A stretch of 64,000 nt of DNA from Metridium senile (GCA_949775045.1 OX459104.1:3230429-3294428), one strand, 5' to 3'; positions 22,110 to 34,515 are shown, counted from the stretch's first letter. Translations and numbers: made by a program. The notes: generated from the letters alone by a model not told the origin.

Positions 22110-25100
22110 ATGTCTCTCGGTATTTTCGTACTGCTTTTAGCCTCATGTGTTCTTGTTATTGCTGATGGCGGTGACCGAAGCCTTGCTTCAGATTCTAGTA
22201 AAGGCGTAGAATCAAACGTTGCAGCTTTGTCTGCATTGTTGAAGAACACCAGGGCTGGCTTAGTTGCACTTCAAGCAAGGTAAGAGGCTTGTATGGGTGG
22301 TCGAGTAGTCAGAACTTTTAGTCCCATCTCTGTGATACATGTTCTTGAATTGAGTAAAGATTATGTGTGAGTAGAATTTTCTCCCTCGTCACAAGGGCTA
22401 TTTCCTATGATTATTTAAGTAGAGTTTTGTTTAGTGTGTTGCTTTCCCTTCATGATCAGTGCTAATAGGGCTTTTCTCATGATAATATTAGTGTGGTTGT
22501 CTTTTATGTGTTGCTCTCTCCCTTTCCAATAAGAGAGTTTTTCTCAAGATCATATGTGAATTTAGTTTGTTCATATGTTGTTATTTGTCATGAGTTTAGG
22601 TTGATGTATTTTTTTCTCTCTTGTAACAAGTGTATTTGTCATGAGTTCAGTTGGTTTGATGTATTTTTTTCTCTCTTGTAACAAGTGTATTTGTCATGAG
22701 TTCAGTTGGTTTGATGTATTTTTCTCTCTCTTGTAACAAAAGTTATTGTCATGAGTTTAGTTTGTTTGATGTATTTTTTTCTAAAAAATACTAAAGAATA
22801 TATTTACAAAATTATATTCCTAAGAGTTAGATTTAAAAATAGGTGGGTTCATTTTTTGTGTTTGTGTTGTTTTTTCCCTTGCCATTAGGGTAAAACACTT
22901 CTCCAGTTTTCCTCCGTCATCCAACAAAGATGAACATATGGGAATTCCAGTATTCAGTTAATAAAGAGTGTAATAACTAGTGTGTGTGGCCCGGGAGTGA
23001 TACAAATCCGTTAAAATTTGCAGTGCGGCTCTTTTCTCAAGAGGGGAGACGTCATGCAGTTTACATCGTAAATGCTAAAATGTCATAAATTTTGAGTATA
23101 ATTGCAATCTCTTTTGATTTCAGGCTCCAGAATGTCGAAAAGAATCACGTTAACGCATTGAGAGGTAAATACTGAAATGATGATGATAACGAGTTAATCG
23201 TTCCAATTTAATAATCCTTTCTTTAAATGGCTTTAAGGTTATTAAAATAAATAACTTAAAGAAATAATTTAAATAACAATGAGCTAAGATCGCGCAAGTT
23301 AGTTCAAAAGTTAAACTGCCTCATTCATGTTTTTTGTGTTTTTTTTTTTTTTCTCTCGCAAAGAGTGTTACTCTGTCTAATTCTGTATAAGACTACACTT
23401 AATTATGTGTAATCAAAAGATAACGAAATTCAAATATTCATCCTCTTAATTTTTTTAGCGTATTCAAATATATGTTTCTCATTCATAATTGCTTCGATTC
23501 GTCTTTTCTCTTTATTAAACAACTTCTTTACAAATTAGCAACCGATTATTGCTTGATCCTTTATTAGTTTTATATTAGTTTAGTTTTATATTGTTTTTAA
23601 CTACAGGTGTTTTCTTAGATCAGAGACACCTGACCTCGGTTGCATGTCATTTCTTGAAAAAACATGTTTAGACAGGCTACCGCCGCACCCACACATAGAG
23701 CCCCTGCTTGGTGATTATCATGCAAAACAAAATGTTCACTGATAGATGATAATGAGGTCTCAGTTTGCCAATAAATCTGTCTAGTATGTAAACTACCACC
23801 AGAGTACATAACGCGTAACTAGATAATATTATCTATATACTATTGAAATGATGTACATGCTGCATGTTTCAAAGAAATTAATTCAGTGCAAAAAAGATGA
23901 CGTTTTAATTTATTAGATTCTTTACAGAAAACTTCGGCTTAAATTATTCTATTATTTTAGTTTCTAATGCTTGAATTGATAGTAATTAGAAAAACTTTAA
24001 GCGAAAATTATTTCCCAAATTGTGAAAAATCTGCGATAAAAAGACTTTTTTGGTAAACATTTTTACCGCTCCATCGCGCGCTTGCTGAGAATGACATCAA
24101 CACCCAATTGTTTTGCGCGCGCTAGAAAACTTACAGAGACAAAGTAGCTTTATTCGTAATTTTGTTTTATTGACACTCATTTCGCATCATAAAACTCACT
24201 CACTGAGTTCACCCTTTTGTTTTAAGATACTTCACAAGTCGTAAAATGTTAATTCAATTAACTGGGAGCTTCGCAATTAGGTATTACCTAATTTATATAT
24301 TATTATTACCTTTGTATACAAAATAATTAATTCATCTATTTAACAAATAGTTGACGGCCTAATCCTTTTGTATGTAATAGAACCACTAGACAGGTCTCCC
24401 TCGTAGTCCACAGTTCAATCAAGTTTTAAAATAGTCAATAGATATAGTTAATTTATTCACTGATCACGACCAGCCCAGGCTCAGATTTCAGCCGTTGGGG
24501 TTTCGTGCGCCTGCGATGAAATCTGAGCCTAGACCAGCCGGGCTCTAATGCTTTTATTTGAATTTCTACCACGATCAAAACATCTACTTTAAACGTGCAA
24601 TCAGACTCCCTACGGGCCATACTCTTTGTTAGTATAAACATGCAAATTTGATAATAAGGGAGTAATCTCAAGACAAGAAGAAGTCATGTCATACGTTTGC
24701 CGTCAGTTAGAACTGAGACCGCAAAGAAAAGTTTTTATTATAATGGCTCAGTAGTTTATAATAAATTTTTAGAACATAAGATCTAGAAATAATTTATACT
24801 TTTTATTTATTATTTGGCTACGATAGTACGCGCGCTCTGATTGGCTTTTTTCTGGGCTGATATTTTCCCATGTCAGACCGTTACCATGACAACGGTCCAA
24901 TTTTCGTATTTTTTTTTAGACCGGAAAATTAAAAACAACTTGTAAAGTATTGCAAAAAATATTTTGTTAAAGTTTTGCCTTTTCATATCTATTTTTTTTA
25001 GCCAGTTTAGTGTGTGTTTAATGTATTTTTATTCATTCAATAATGAGAGATTCGGCGATAAAACTTTGCGATTTCGTACATCGCTAAGAAAAAAGCCATA

Positions 25101-28100
25101 TAATAAACGATTTATTAACCTCGCTTGTTCGGTCTGTCCGGAAGAATATCAGACCTCGGTCTTTTTTGTCTAAGACCTCGGTCTGATATTTTCCCATACA
25201 GACCTCACGCTCGGTTAAATATACATATAAATATGCATTTCAAATGTTTATTAGTTTTATATTTATCTAGGTTTTTACTGTATTCAGTTGTAGATATTGT
25301 TTACAGTAATAGTTTTCACTAATCTATCTGCCCCCGTCCTATTATAAAATCCAAAAGTTTATTACTTTAGTTGTGTAATATTGAAAGTAAACTTGAGACA
25401 ATCAAATTAAGTAAGAAGACTCGTGACTTGAAAACTGTTATTCAATGTAGAGATTTTCAGATAACCTGAACTGAAAAGTTTACACACTTATCACTTGTGT
25501 TTAAAAGTATAAGGTAATAATTACAGTTCATTGATAGCAGCCACAAGTCAGTATTGTTTATTATTTACTTATTTCATAGATTTGTAATTTCTGTAATTTC
25601 TGATTGATTATACAAATGAATGAGATGAATTTTTGTATTACAGCGAGGACACTCGAACCGTGAACAAAAAATGTGCTTTTTTGCTACTTTTTAACAGTTC
25701 ATACCTTGAATAAACCAATTGGAAATAAGATACAGGGGGGGCTCCCTTATAAAATGGGGCGGGGGTGCTCGTCGGAAATTCTGAAGATGACCCCTAATTA
25801 TAAAGGACCTGTATTTTGAGATGATTCGATGGGCGTAAGTGGCAGTGATGAAATTTCATCGCTAAGAGGGACCGGTAAGGGGATTAAAATATAAATCAAT
25901 TTTTGAAAAGAAGCATTGGTGTTGATCTTATAGGCCTAAAAGGGACCACAAAACTCAGCTGGTGGGCATTCTCGTCATTATCACCCTAAGCGGGACCAAA
26001 ACACTGATTTCAAACCCTAAAACGGACGACGAGGACCCTCACCCCCTTTTATAAGGGAGTCCCTCACCCGGGCTTCAAGTAAACGTGTTTAAATTCATTG
26101 TTCCCCTATATAAATAAATTTATTATTCCCCTATAGCTATAAACAGTAAAAATAAACCTAACGATAATTGAAATAATAAATTTCATATAATTTAATAGGA
26201 CTTTTCACGGTTACTAAAAATAGATATTGCAAAGCTTTGTGGGATTGAAATGCGGACAAACTTTGTAAAAAAGGCTTTGATTTCAAGGAAAAGAAGATCA
26301 ATATCAGTCGAAAAACCATAGTTTTTCCATGAATTAGAAACAACAAGACAAAAAAATATTGTTGCAACATATTAGTATGTATTTTGGACTTGGCTTGTAT
26401 GCATTTCAATCCCATAATGCATCATCGTGACGTCATCTGTGGAAAGCGCTATTAAAGTTTCAATGAAATAAGCTTAAAACCTAAAGCAAAACTTACGTAA
26501 TGCTAGAAGTACTTCTTAGCATGGTTACGTCTAAGAGCGCAGTTGTCACGTGCACTTTGGAGAATTGATGTACAGTATTCTGTATATTATATAAAATAAT
26601 GTAATAATGATGGTGATGATGATAATGATGACGGTAATGATTCATTTTAAAAGTAACTGACTGACTGACTGACTGACTGACTGACTGACTGACTGACTGA
26701 CCACCATCACCTCCATTACCAACACCACCACTACCACCTCCACTACCACCACCACCACCACCACCACTACCACTACTACCATCATCACCACCGTCACAAC
26801 CAATACCACCACCACCACCGCCACCACAGCCACCATCATTACCATTACTACCATCATCACTACCTCCACGTCCACCACCATGACCACAATCACCACCACC
26901 ACTACCACCACCACCACCATCACTGCACCACCACCACCACTACCATCACCACCTCCACTACCACTACCACTACCACCACCACAATTAACTTTTTATATTT
27001 CTAACATTTGTTTGTAGGACCTCCTGGCCAATCTGGAACACCTGGTAAACGAGGCTTTAGCTTCCTCGCAACTAATGGAGGAGTCTCGTACATACGATGG
27101 GGTAAAGACACTTGTCCGGGGGGAGCTGATCTCGTCTACAAAGGTAAATTAGTGACGAATAAAATTGAGCTACGTTGGGTGTTGAAGGTGTGTTGAATGT
27201 GATAATTTGAGTATCCGACGATATCAGGTAATTTCGCGCGCACACTTCCGGTTAGTATAAGCCAATCAGAAGTATTTCTGTTGCATCGCCAACAGTTCGA
27301 GAGTGTTGTTTCCCATATTAACCCTCAATAAATACATCCTTAAAATAACTTAAAAAGTTCTATGTTGCTTGGACAATAAAACTTCACTGCTGCTCTATCA
27401 GGGATAAAAAAGAATAAAAACAAAACACAAATGCCTAAAAGTAATGAAATTGTTTTTGTCTCGAGGTGCCATTTTGGAACTATTCGTTTTGACCAACAAT
27501 CCTTTGCGCGCTTCGAAGCGAGATCACCTGTAAAGGATTGTTTACTGTGAAAAACATGACCTTGATACCCACTATCGTTTAAATTACCATCAAAATAATA
27601 TACATGGTGTATCATCATTATCATTATAACGAGTATCAGTATGAATCATTAGTGCCGTCATTAATCATTATCATCACTTTATTATATCCATTTTGAAATC
27701 ACTAGCAAATCCTGCAATCTGATTGGCTCTCAGCAGAGTGATTCAAGCACGAATCGCACTATTTTGAGTCCGAATCGCACCATTTTGACTCCGAATCGCA
27801 CCAATTTGAACAACCAATGATCATTAGATTACCAGATTACTATCAAACTAACCAATCAGATGAAAGTAAATAAAATGCAAAAAATGTCCAAAAACATGGA
27901 TGAATTTAATAACTTACAGTACTTAAATAATCCCAAAGCATCCTTGACGTCAAAGTACTGCTATAGAAACTGATTTCCTATTATTTGTTGTCTATTTGGA
28001 CGAAAATGTGGCCAATTTTCCATCAAATTGTGGATGTTAATAGTTCGAACGATCCTGACGTCCAGCGAGCAAACCACCAGTAGGCTACACAAAAATTTGC

Positions 28101-31094
28101 AAAACATCAAGAGCCATGCCATGAAGAAGGTGTTTGAATGAATTCAAGCAACTTAAAGCGAGGACAAACTCAAACAGAAGTCATCTGCTCTCCATAAAAA
28201 CACTATGACGGTAAATAGAACAGTAAACAAACTTCTTCAAAACAGTAAGCACATTCCAACAAAGGGAATCCTTACAATTACAAGCTGAAATCCACAAGAA
28301 GAATGCCAGTTCCATGTCAGTTTTATTTGAAGGAAAAGAAACGGTTTTCTACTTGTACGAGTCACTGATATGAGCTCGGAATTCACAAGTGCCAGGGACT
28401 GTCACTTCTGTGTTAACGATGATTTCTAGGACAACTTTTTACGTCCAAAAGCATGTTCTCAGCTCCAAAAACAAATCCAGGTGAACTAAAAACATTGTTT
28501 TTGATTCTAATTTGTAGTTTGAAGGTTCTGCTGGCTTTAACTTTAACCAAATCTTGCTTGTTTATAATGTACAGTTTCATGTGTGCCGGTTTTGCTGAGC
28601 TCCACGCCATTCCACACATGTGTACGATCAAGTTAGTTCTCGAAATAAACCAAGATTAGTCCTGAATATCTCCACAGCTACAGAAGACACAAGAACCGTA
28701 CCTTATTGAGTCAGATGTTGAAGATTAAACTATAAATGTCTCCAAATTTGCAGGAACTATGAGCAGACAAGCAAACTAGTGATCACTTGTCAAACTTGCA
28801 AACGACCTGACACATGACTTTTTAGTCGGGCTTCCCGCAGGGGGCCCGACTTTAGTTTTATCTTTTTGCCAATCTATCTATCTATCTACCGTCGTGTCGC
28901 GTTTGGGAAACCACAGGTAACCCAAACCCAGAAGTTGTGCTTCACCACACCGAAACCAAGATGGCCGACTTACGGCTAAAACATACGGAAGTGCTGAGCA
29001 GACTTCAGACTTCAGACTTCAGACTTCAGACTTCAGACTTCAGACTTCAGACTTCAGACTTCAGACTTCAGACTTCAGACTTCAGACTTCAGACTTCAGA
29101 CTTCAGACTTCAGACTTCAGACTTTCGATTTTGGGCCTGAGAGATCGCGGGCGCAGCATTAAAGATGGCGGAAGATCACTGAAAAAGAGCGGGTTGAAAC
29201 CTGTTGAAACCGGTTATTATTCCTGATGTGACCGCTGACTCAACGGCGAACTTACAGAAAATTTAATGCCAAAATATTAAAATTACTGCAGCTTTCTTCA
29301 TCATTCCAAATCAAAGATCCTTTAAAGACAAAGGATTTTGTTTGTATCTCGACATCAAAGAAAGTCAAGAAACAAAAAAAACAAGTTTTACAAAGAATTT
29401 TAGCTGACATAAACACGGTGAACCAAGATGGATGTTGAAACGAGTTGAAATTCGTCGGTCTTATGGACGTTTGCATCGAAAAATAGAGCCTACGGAATCT
29501 TATTTTTCGATAAATAATATATAATAACAACTTTAATCAAAACCATGGTCAACTGTTGACGGAATTAATTTGTATGTGCAATAATTTATGAAGAAGAAAG
29601 CATGAGGATCGCTGACAGGACTTTGAATCAAGTAAACCGACCTTTTTAAAGATGTTTGAACCTTTTGAATTGTATGCAGAAAAAGAAAGACAACAAAACT
29701 TCTTGTCTTCAAAACGTTGTTAACTTTAGTAGACAAAGTTATTGTGAATTTTAAAGCTTTTTAAAAGTGAATGAAAAGCAACGACATATCGGCAACAAAA
29801 GATAGCTCAACTCACCGCCGTCGGGTGTTGTTTACAAGGATAGATGAAAACTAAAAGTATATTTTTCAACTATTATTGAGGTTTGTAAACGAATGTTATG
29901 TTCTTTAGAGAATTAAAATCAATTTTTGTGTATCCTTACAAACTTTTGTGTATTCTCTCGTGTATTTTTTTTTGCCATATTTCTTATTTGATTTTCTCAA
30001 CTTTTGCTTGTCAAAATGTTTACAAAAACTAGGGATGCTCGCCACTTAGCCCTTGATTTTCACTGATCAGTCAGTCGGTTTTTGTTTATTTTATCGCATT
30101 TTGTAAAGACAGAAAGACAACAGAGTTTGAATCTTGCGCGAAAAAAAACGCGAAGCTTACTACATCCGGGACACAGGTCCGGCAGATAAAAAATATAGCC
30201 CGTGGTCCGTGATACGCAAAATACAGCCCGCGCGCGAGCCAATCAGATTGCACGAAATTAACCAGTCATATAATAAAATATGATAAATATATATAAAATG
30301 ATAACTATTTACTAATAAAACTATCTACAAATAAGCATTTAAGCAATTATTTAATTTAATCATCATAATCGTTATCATCATCGTCGTTTCTTCTCAATGT
30401 AATAATCATTTTTTTTTCGTGTTTTTATTTTATATTTCTTGATATGACACCATCATCATCATCATCATAATAATCGTTTCCATCTTTATAAAAGGAGGGC
30501 GTTACTGAGAGGGACCGTGAGAGATTGGGGACGGCAGCAGAAGAAAAAATAGTGAGGGATCGTTTCTTTTTTCGGGCCCCCAGATTATAATCATTTTTAT
30601 GTTTCCTAGGTTACACGGGCGGTGAACACTACTCACATACCGGAGGTGGAACAAACTACCTCTGCTTGACTCGTACACCAAAATACCTCAACGTCAAGGC
30701 AGGTTTTCAAAACGGAGGACGAGTCTACGGCACAGAGTACGAAGTGAGCGACAACAAGGGAATCTTTCCCAGCTACCTTCACAATCACAGCCCTCCTTGT
30801 GCAGTCTGTCACGTGAAAACACGAACCAGCAAGCTGATGATACCTGGGACCTACGAATGTCCCGCGGGATGGTCACGCGAGTACTACGGGTATTTGATGA
30901 CGGAGCATTACGGGCATGGGCATGTACATCCAAGTGAATTTGTTTGCGTTGATGAAAATGCCGGAGCGTTACCAGGTACATATGCCAATCACAACGGTGC
31001 ATTGTTGTACTTCGTCCAAGGCACCTGCGGTTCGTTGCCATGTAAACCATACATTCAAGGATATGAGCTGACATGCGCAGTATGCACGAAGTGA
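22110..31094 (+). CDS. Short-chain collagen-like protein lacking most Gly-X-Y (gene C)
   Basis: Exons 22110-22279, 23124-23164, 27018-27143 and 30610-31094 join in frame to 273 residues. The two small collagen exons of the other genes are missing. Because all these introns are phase 1, joining exon 2 to exon 5 keeps the frame. Signal peptide at 1-19, coiled coil to about 70, only five Gly-X-Y triplets (71-85, ending GFS) and then the C-terminal domain with all ten cysteines. The last exon has a two-residue insertion (YGHGHVHPSE). At the expected place of exon 3 (about 26605-26635) only a GAT repeat remains, followed by the intron sequence normally found after exon 3. The protein may have lost triple-helix function while keeping the C-terminal domain. 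Introns are up to 3.9 kb and repeat-filled. Confidence 0.78.
22370..22890. repeat. Intron-1 minisatellite of gene C
   Basis: Diverged copies of the unit with GTTGCTCTCTCCCTT and TCATGATCATATGTGAG, plus a recent 60-bp amplification (CTCTCTTGTAACAAGTGTAT) at 22570-22760. Same origin as 13828-14350. Confidence 0.7.
23330..23660 (+). repeat. Conserved intron-2 module
   Basis: Block running from GCAAAGAGTGTTA through TTAGCAACCGATTATTGC to GACACCTGACCTCGGTTGCA. Further copies lie at about 37400-37710, 39540-39860 and 39980-40290. Partial copies lie in intron 2 of E (41840-41950), F (51470-51600) and G (60760-60890). It marks relics of the ancestral collagen unit. No coding function seen. Confidence 0.65.
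25734..26066. mobile_element. MITE with GGGCTCCCTTATAAAA ends
   Basis: About 330 bp; left end GGGGGGGCTCCCTTATAAAA, right end its diverged complement. The interior has repeated GGGACCA-type blocks. In an intron of gene C. Confidence 0.6.
26700..26992. repeat. CAC/CAT microsatellite in intron of gene C
   Basis: Imperfect CCACCA/TACCAC repeat directly before exon 5, the position that holds an ATC-type repeat in A and B and a CAGCAC repeat in E. Confidence 0.9.
27220..27545. repeat. Dispersed repeat, copy 1
   Basis: Shares GGTTAGTATAAGCCAATC, TTGCATCGCCAACAGTTC and CCTTTGCGCGCTTCGAAGCG with 35225-35593. The second copy has TACCAGGTGATTTT at one end and an inverse GATTACCTGGTA at the other, suggesting a DNA transposon. 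Confidence 0.6.
27640..30600. other. Last intron of gene C
   Basis: No exon recognised. Contains a heptamer array at 28997-29123, a GTCGGGCTTCCCGCAGGGGG-type repeat near 28828-28850 and short ATC repeats at 30360-30475. The block just before exon 6 (GGGACCGTGAGAGATTGGGG) is related to ones in E, F and G. Confidence 0.55.
28997..29123. repeat. Heptanucleotide array (CAGACTT)n
   Basis: About 17 near-perfect copies of CAGACTT inside an intron of gene C. Confidence 0.95.
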
Positions 31095-31228
31095 TTGACG
31101 TCATAGCATTCCACAGGAAGCCCAAACACAGTTCAAGTAAAGGATAATGATAGAACAAAAACTAACGATAAGGATAATAACACTAGGACGATAATATTGA
31201 TAGTGATAATTTAAAACAAAGATTCTAA

Positions 31229-31234
31229 AATAAA
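31229..31234 (+). terminator. Polyadenylation signal of gene C
   Basis: AATAAA 135 bp after the stop codon within AATAAAACTTGCAAT, conserved across the array. Confidence 0.6.
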
Positions 31235-31375
31235 ACTTGCAATTTCAATGTTTCATAGTTGGTTGATATTTCTGTTCTCAGTGTTTGATTTGTGTTCGTT
31301 ACGTTATGTGATTGGTAGAACTAAAAAAATAAAGCCAATCACAAATTCGTTTGAAAGTCAAGTTTCGGTCTTTAA

Positions 31376-32063
31376 GGTAGTTCGGGACCCTTGCGACTAC
31401 GCATCACGCTCGCGCACATCTTGTTCAAGAAAATAACAAAAGTTCCATTGGCAAAAAAGCAAAAATATGCCTTTTCTCAGTTTTTTAGCTTTAAAGAAAT
31501 TACAGAATGATGAAGAAGAGTCTTAACAGCGACTAGTGCCCAGTCCCACTCGACCTAAACAAGAGAATTGTTGAATTTTACCGGTTTTTTTGCTTGTAAC
31601 GCCTTATATAGCTATTCACATAGCTAATATGATAATCTTTTTGAGTCTTGAAAAAAAATTAATATTGTTTTCAAGCGCATTCCATAGTAATTTTGACTTT
31701 TGTAGGTTCATGACCACAAAAAATGAATCTGGTAATACGTTGAAATGTTCATCAAATAACCAAAGCTTTGGCTTTTCAAAGGCTAGAAGATATAAATAGT
31801 AAAAGAGCTATTTTGTGATAATATGTCGCAAGATTAAGGTAAATAAATTGCTGGTACTGTAGTAATTTTAATTCCAACGAATTTAGTAAGCTTATTTTGG
31901 ATTCACTTCACATTATGCAAAAAGGTGCCTTACACCACCCCTGACAGTTCTAAAATATGCGGACGGTGATCCCCCTTTTTTATTTCAGTTTTGAGTTCTA
32001 CCAATGTCATAGTTTATGTAGGAAAGGCTTTAAAAAATTATATCGAAGGAATCCCGAACTACC
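31376..32063. mobile_element. TTAA-flanked element, GGTAGTTCGGGA ends
   Basis: 688 bp between TTAA copies (31372-31375 and 32064-32067), with inverted ends GGTAGTTCGGGA and TCCCGAACTACC. The spacer before gene C has the right end (GCCGAACTACCTTAA at about 21885) but has lost the left end. Non-coding. Confidence 0.75.
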
Positions 32064-32069
32064 TTAAAG

Positions 32070-32210
32070 TGATTGGCCAACTCAAATAGTTAATAGCCAA
32101 TCATAAAATAGCTTCTATTACATGATTTGTCAGCGCCAAATACCAATAGCCAATCACATTTACAAACGTGGATTGTTCGATTGTTAGACATTCTTAAATA
32201 GGGATTTTAC
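32070..32210 (+). promoter_or_regulatory. Promoter remnant of unit D
   Basis: Same CCAAT cluster and TTAAATAGGG box as in gene C, but about 1.9 kb of inserted sequence now separates it from the exon. It would no longer drive the decayed exon normally. Confidence 0.5.
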
Positions 32211-32580
32211 TCTTGAAGTTGTGCATGTTAACCGAACAGTTCACCTCTGTGATGAAATGCCTTTCATTTAATTAATATTCATAAGTTAGTATTGTTAGCT
32301 AGAAGAATGTAGTATTGTTTATTTAATTTATGTTAATTCTATTGTTCAAATTTTTGGTTAAATACGCCCATACGCGGTTTTTAGCGTGTTAAGTTCTTGT
32401 ACGCGTTGGAGTCTTCATGTACCGAAAAAGTTAGTGAAAGCGGATCAGACCTGCAGCGTCCCGTTGTTCATAAAGTGGAACAGACCTTCAGAGTCCCATT
32501 AAATGAAGAGGTACAGTGGATAAGTATATAAATGGAAATAGTTGTGAATTGCAAGATTTGGAAGCCAATTGAAGCACCAA

Positions 32581-32765
32581 TTAAGTGAAAAACCTACTAT
32601 TTAAGCTGATACACAAGTAAGAGAAGTACTTTGAATTAAGTGAAAAACCTACTATTCAAGCTGATACACAAGTAAGAGAAGTACTTTGAATTAAGTGAAA
32701 AACCTACTATTCAAGCTGATACACAAGTAAGAGAAGTACTTTGAATTAAGTGAAAAACCTACTAT
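32581..32765. repeat. 55-bp tandem repeat
   Basis: Unit with AAGTGAAAAACCTACTAT and GATACACAAGTAAGAGAAGT, about 3.4 copies here and 1.5 more after the nested insertion (33430-33510). Confidence 0.9.
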
Positions 32766-32769
32766 TTAA

Positions 32770-33425
32770 GGAGATTCCGTAGTTTTGCATTGCGCACGCT
32801 CTACTGCGCACAATTTTGACCAGCGAGAGCGCGCGCTACAGCTCGCGCACCTTGCGCGCGCTATGTCGGTATTACTAAAAGATCACAATTCGTACATTCA
32901 AAGTGCCATAGCGCCAAAACGAATACGGTGACCTATCTTTTTTATTTTATTGAATTAAAGATATCCACGTTTTCAAATACATATCTGAGTTTGAATAAAA
33001 ATCTATGTCCAGATTTCGAGATATTTCAAGAATTGTGGTAATATTGTGCTACCCAGGTGTTCGCGAACGATACGCTCGAGTAACTTCGAGTATTGCTTTA
33101 TCGCTATTATCTTTTAACAGGTTCACTTTTCTATCCAAGTTTTGTGTGTGAATGAAGATTTGGGGTGCTAAGATGAAATAAAACCTGATATTTCAATCCT
33201 AATATCAAAAAAGAGTACCATTTAATCGCCTTTTATTCTCATTTTATACATCGAAATATTACTCCCGCGCGCCGTCGAAATGAGTAACTTTGACGTGATC
33301 TAGTGCCAAAACCAACACGGTGACCCCCCTTTTTTATTTTATTTTTGAAATGCCCATGTCTTAAAGTATAACTGTACAAAGTTTCAATAAAAAGTTATGT
33401 CAAAATCTATTACTACGGAATCTCC
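32770..33425. mobile_element. TTAA-flanked element, GGAGATTCCGTAGT ends
   Basis: 656 bp between TTAA copies (32766-32769 and 33426-33429), with inverted ends GGAGATTCCGTAGT and ACTACGGAATCTCC. It interrupts a 55-bp repeat unit; another copy of that unit reads CTATTTAAGCTG, giving the empty site. Non-coding. Confidence 0.85.
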
Positions 33426-33546
33426 TTAAGCTGATACACAAGTAAGAGAAGTACTTTGAATTAAGTGAAAAACCTACTATTCAAGCTGATACACAAGTAA
33501 GAGAAGTACTTTTAAAAGTGAATGGTCTGATCCCAGGTGTAATCGA

Positions 33547-33723
33547 TGTAGATGAGGCATGATCGTCCGGGGTGGTGTAGTCTTGAGAAAGACTGATGGT
33601 GTTGATGTCTGACGTTTCTTTACTCTGAAGATGACTTCCGCTCAGGTTGTCGAAACGTCAGACATCAACACCATCAGTCTTTCTCAAGACTACACCACCC
33701 CGGACGATCATGCCTCATCTACA
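33547..33723. repeat. Foldback repeat with hammerhead-like apex
   Basis: Arms of about 75 bp (GGTGTTGATGTCTGACGTTT and complement). The centre has CTGAAGA at 33625-33631, an intervening potential stem, and GAAACGTC from 33652. CTGAAGA fits the hammerhead core consensus CUGANGA. Confidence 0.7.
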
Positions 33724-34205
33724 AGTACTTTTAAGTTGATCGAGTGAATAACTAACTGTTCAAGTTGATACAGAATTAAGAGAAAAACTTTCGAGTAAGA
33801 ATTACTCGAGTGGATAAAAAGAATACTTAAGAATAAAAGAATATCTATGCGTTGATCAAGTCATCAACAGAAACGAAAGAAAAGAACACAAAAGCAAGAA
33901 CATTGAAAAAAAACACCATTAGCTTAGATTATTTCATTTAAGACTTCGTTAAATAATAATAATAATAAGTTAAATTTCGTATATTTTCAAATTTAGATTA
34001 TTTCATTTAAGACTTCGTTAAATAATAATAAGAATTAGTAAATTTTCATCTATAATTATGTTTAATGTATGTAGTATTACAATAATAAATGTATTTAATT
34101 AATGTGCGTAATTTATTTTCTTTGGGGGAAGGCCTGTGCTGTTAATTGTTTTTAGTGGCTTATCGACTGCCCAATCGGTCACAACCTAATTTCAAATCAA
34201 CAGAA

Positions 34206-34377
34206 ATGGCCCTCGATATTTTCGTACTGCTTTTAGCCTCATGTGTTCTTGTTATTGCTAATGGCGGTGACCTTGCTTCAGATTCTAGTAAAGGCGTAGG
34301 AACAAACGTTGCAGCTTTGTCTGCATTGTTGAAGAAGATGAGGGCTGACTTAGTTATATAATTGCACTTCAAGCAAG
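34206..34377 (+). pseudogene. Decayed first exon of a collagen gene (unit D)
   Basis: Encodes MALDIFVLLLASCVLVIANG and the start of the coiled coil, clearly the signal-peptide exon of this family. An 8-bp insertion (ATATAATT, at about 34356) brings a stop right after RADLV and shifts the frame. The donor GTAAGA is still present at 34378. No exons 2-6 follow. A deletion also removes the RS of the usual DRSLASDS. Confidence 0.8.
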
Positions 34378-34474
34378 GTAAGAGGATTGTATGAGTGGTC
34401 GAGTAGTCTTGAAGGTGCTCAGCACAACTTGTGCATATTAACCGAACAGTTCACCTCATTTGAAACCAGCAGAA

Positions 34475-34515
34475 ATGGCTCTCATATGTTCTTGTTATTG
34501 CTTATGGTGGTGACA
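34475..34515 (+). pseudogene. Second, shorter first-exon remnant
   Basis: About 100 bp after the first D exon the leader sequence repeats (AACCGAACAGTTCACCTCAT). It is followed by ATGGCTCTC, an internal deletion, and ATGTTCTTGTTATTGCTTAT. Only a fragment of the signal peptide remains. Confidence 0.7.

Larger units (their letters stand above)
23665..27000. other. Repeat-filled intron of gene C
   Basis: No exon recognised. Contains a foldback at 24475-24540 (AGGCTCAGATTTCA and its complement), a repeat block at 24838-25220 (GATATTTTCCCAT, TCAGACCTCGGTC), an inverted-repeat element at 25734-26066 and a GACT repeat at 26657-26700. Confidence 0.6.
32248..34183. mobile_element. Possible LTR-type insertion in unit D leader
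   Basis: Starts TGTGATGAAAT and ends CGGTCACA. It splits the sequence GTTCACCTCATTTC, which is continuous in F and G. The flanks ACCTC and ACCTA suggest a 5-bp target duplication with one change, as for LTR elements. It contains 55-bp tandem repeats, a nested TTAA element and a foldback. No gag or pol frame is visible, so it may be a solo LTR or another non-autonomous element. Confidence 0.45.

Noticed and set aside
28937..29140. Frame with repeated QTSDFRL
   Set aside because: Translation of the CAGACTT heptamer array.
31376..31436. Short plus-strand frame 31248-31436 as a small gene
   Set aside because: It runs from the 3' UTR region of gene C into the TTAA element and has no recognisable features.
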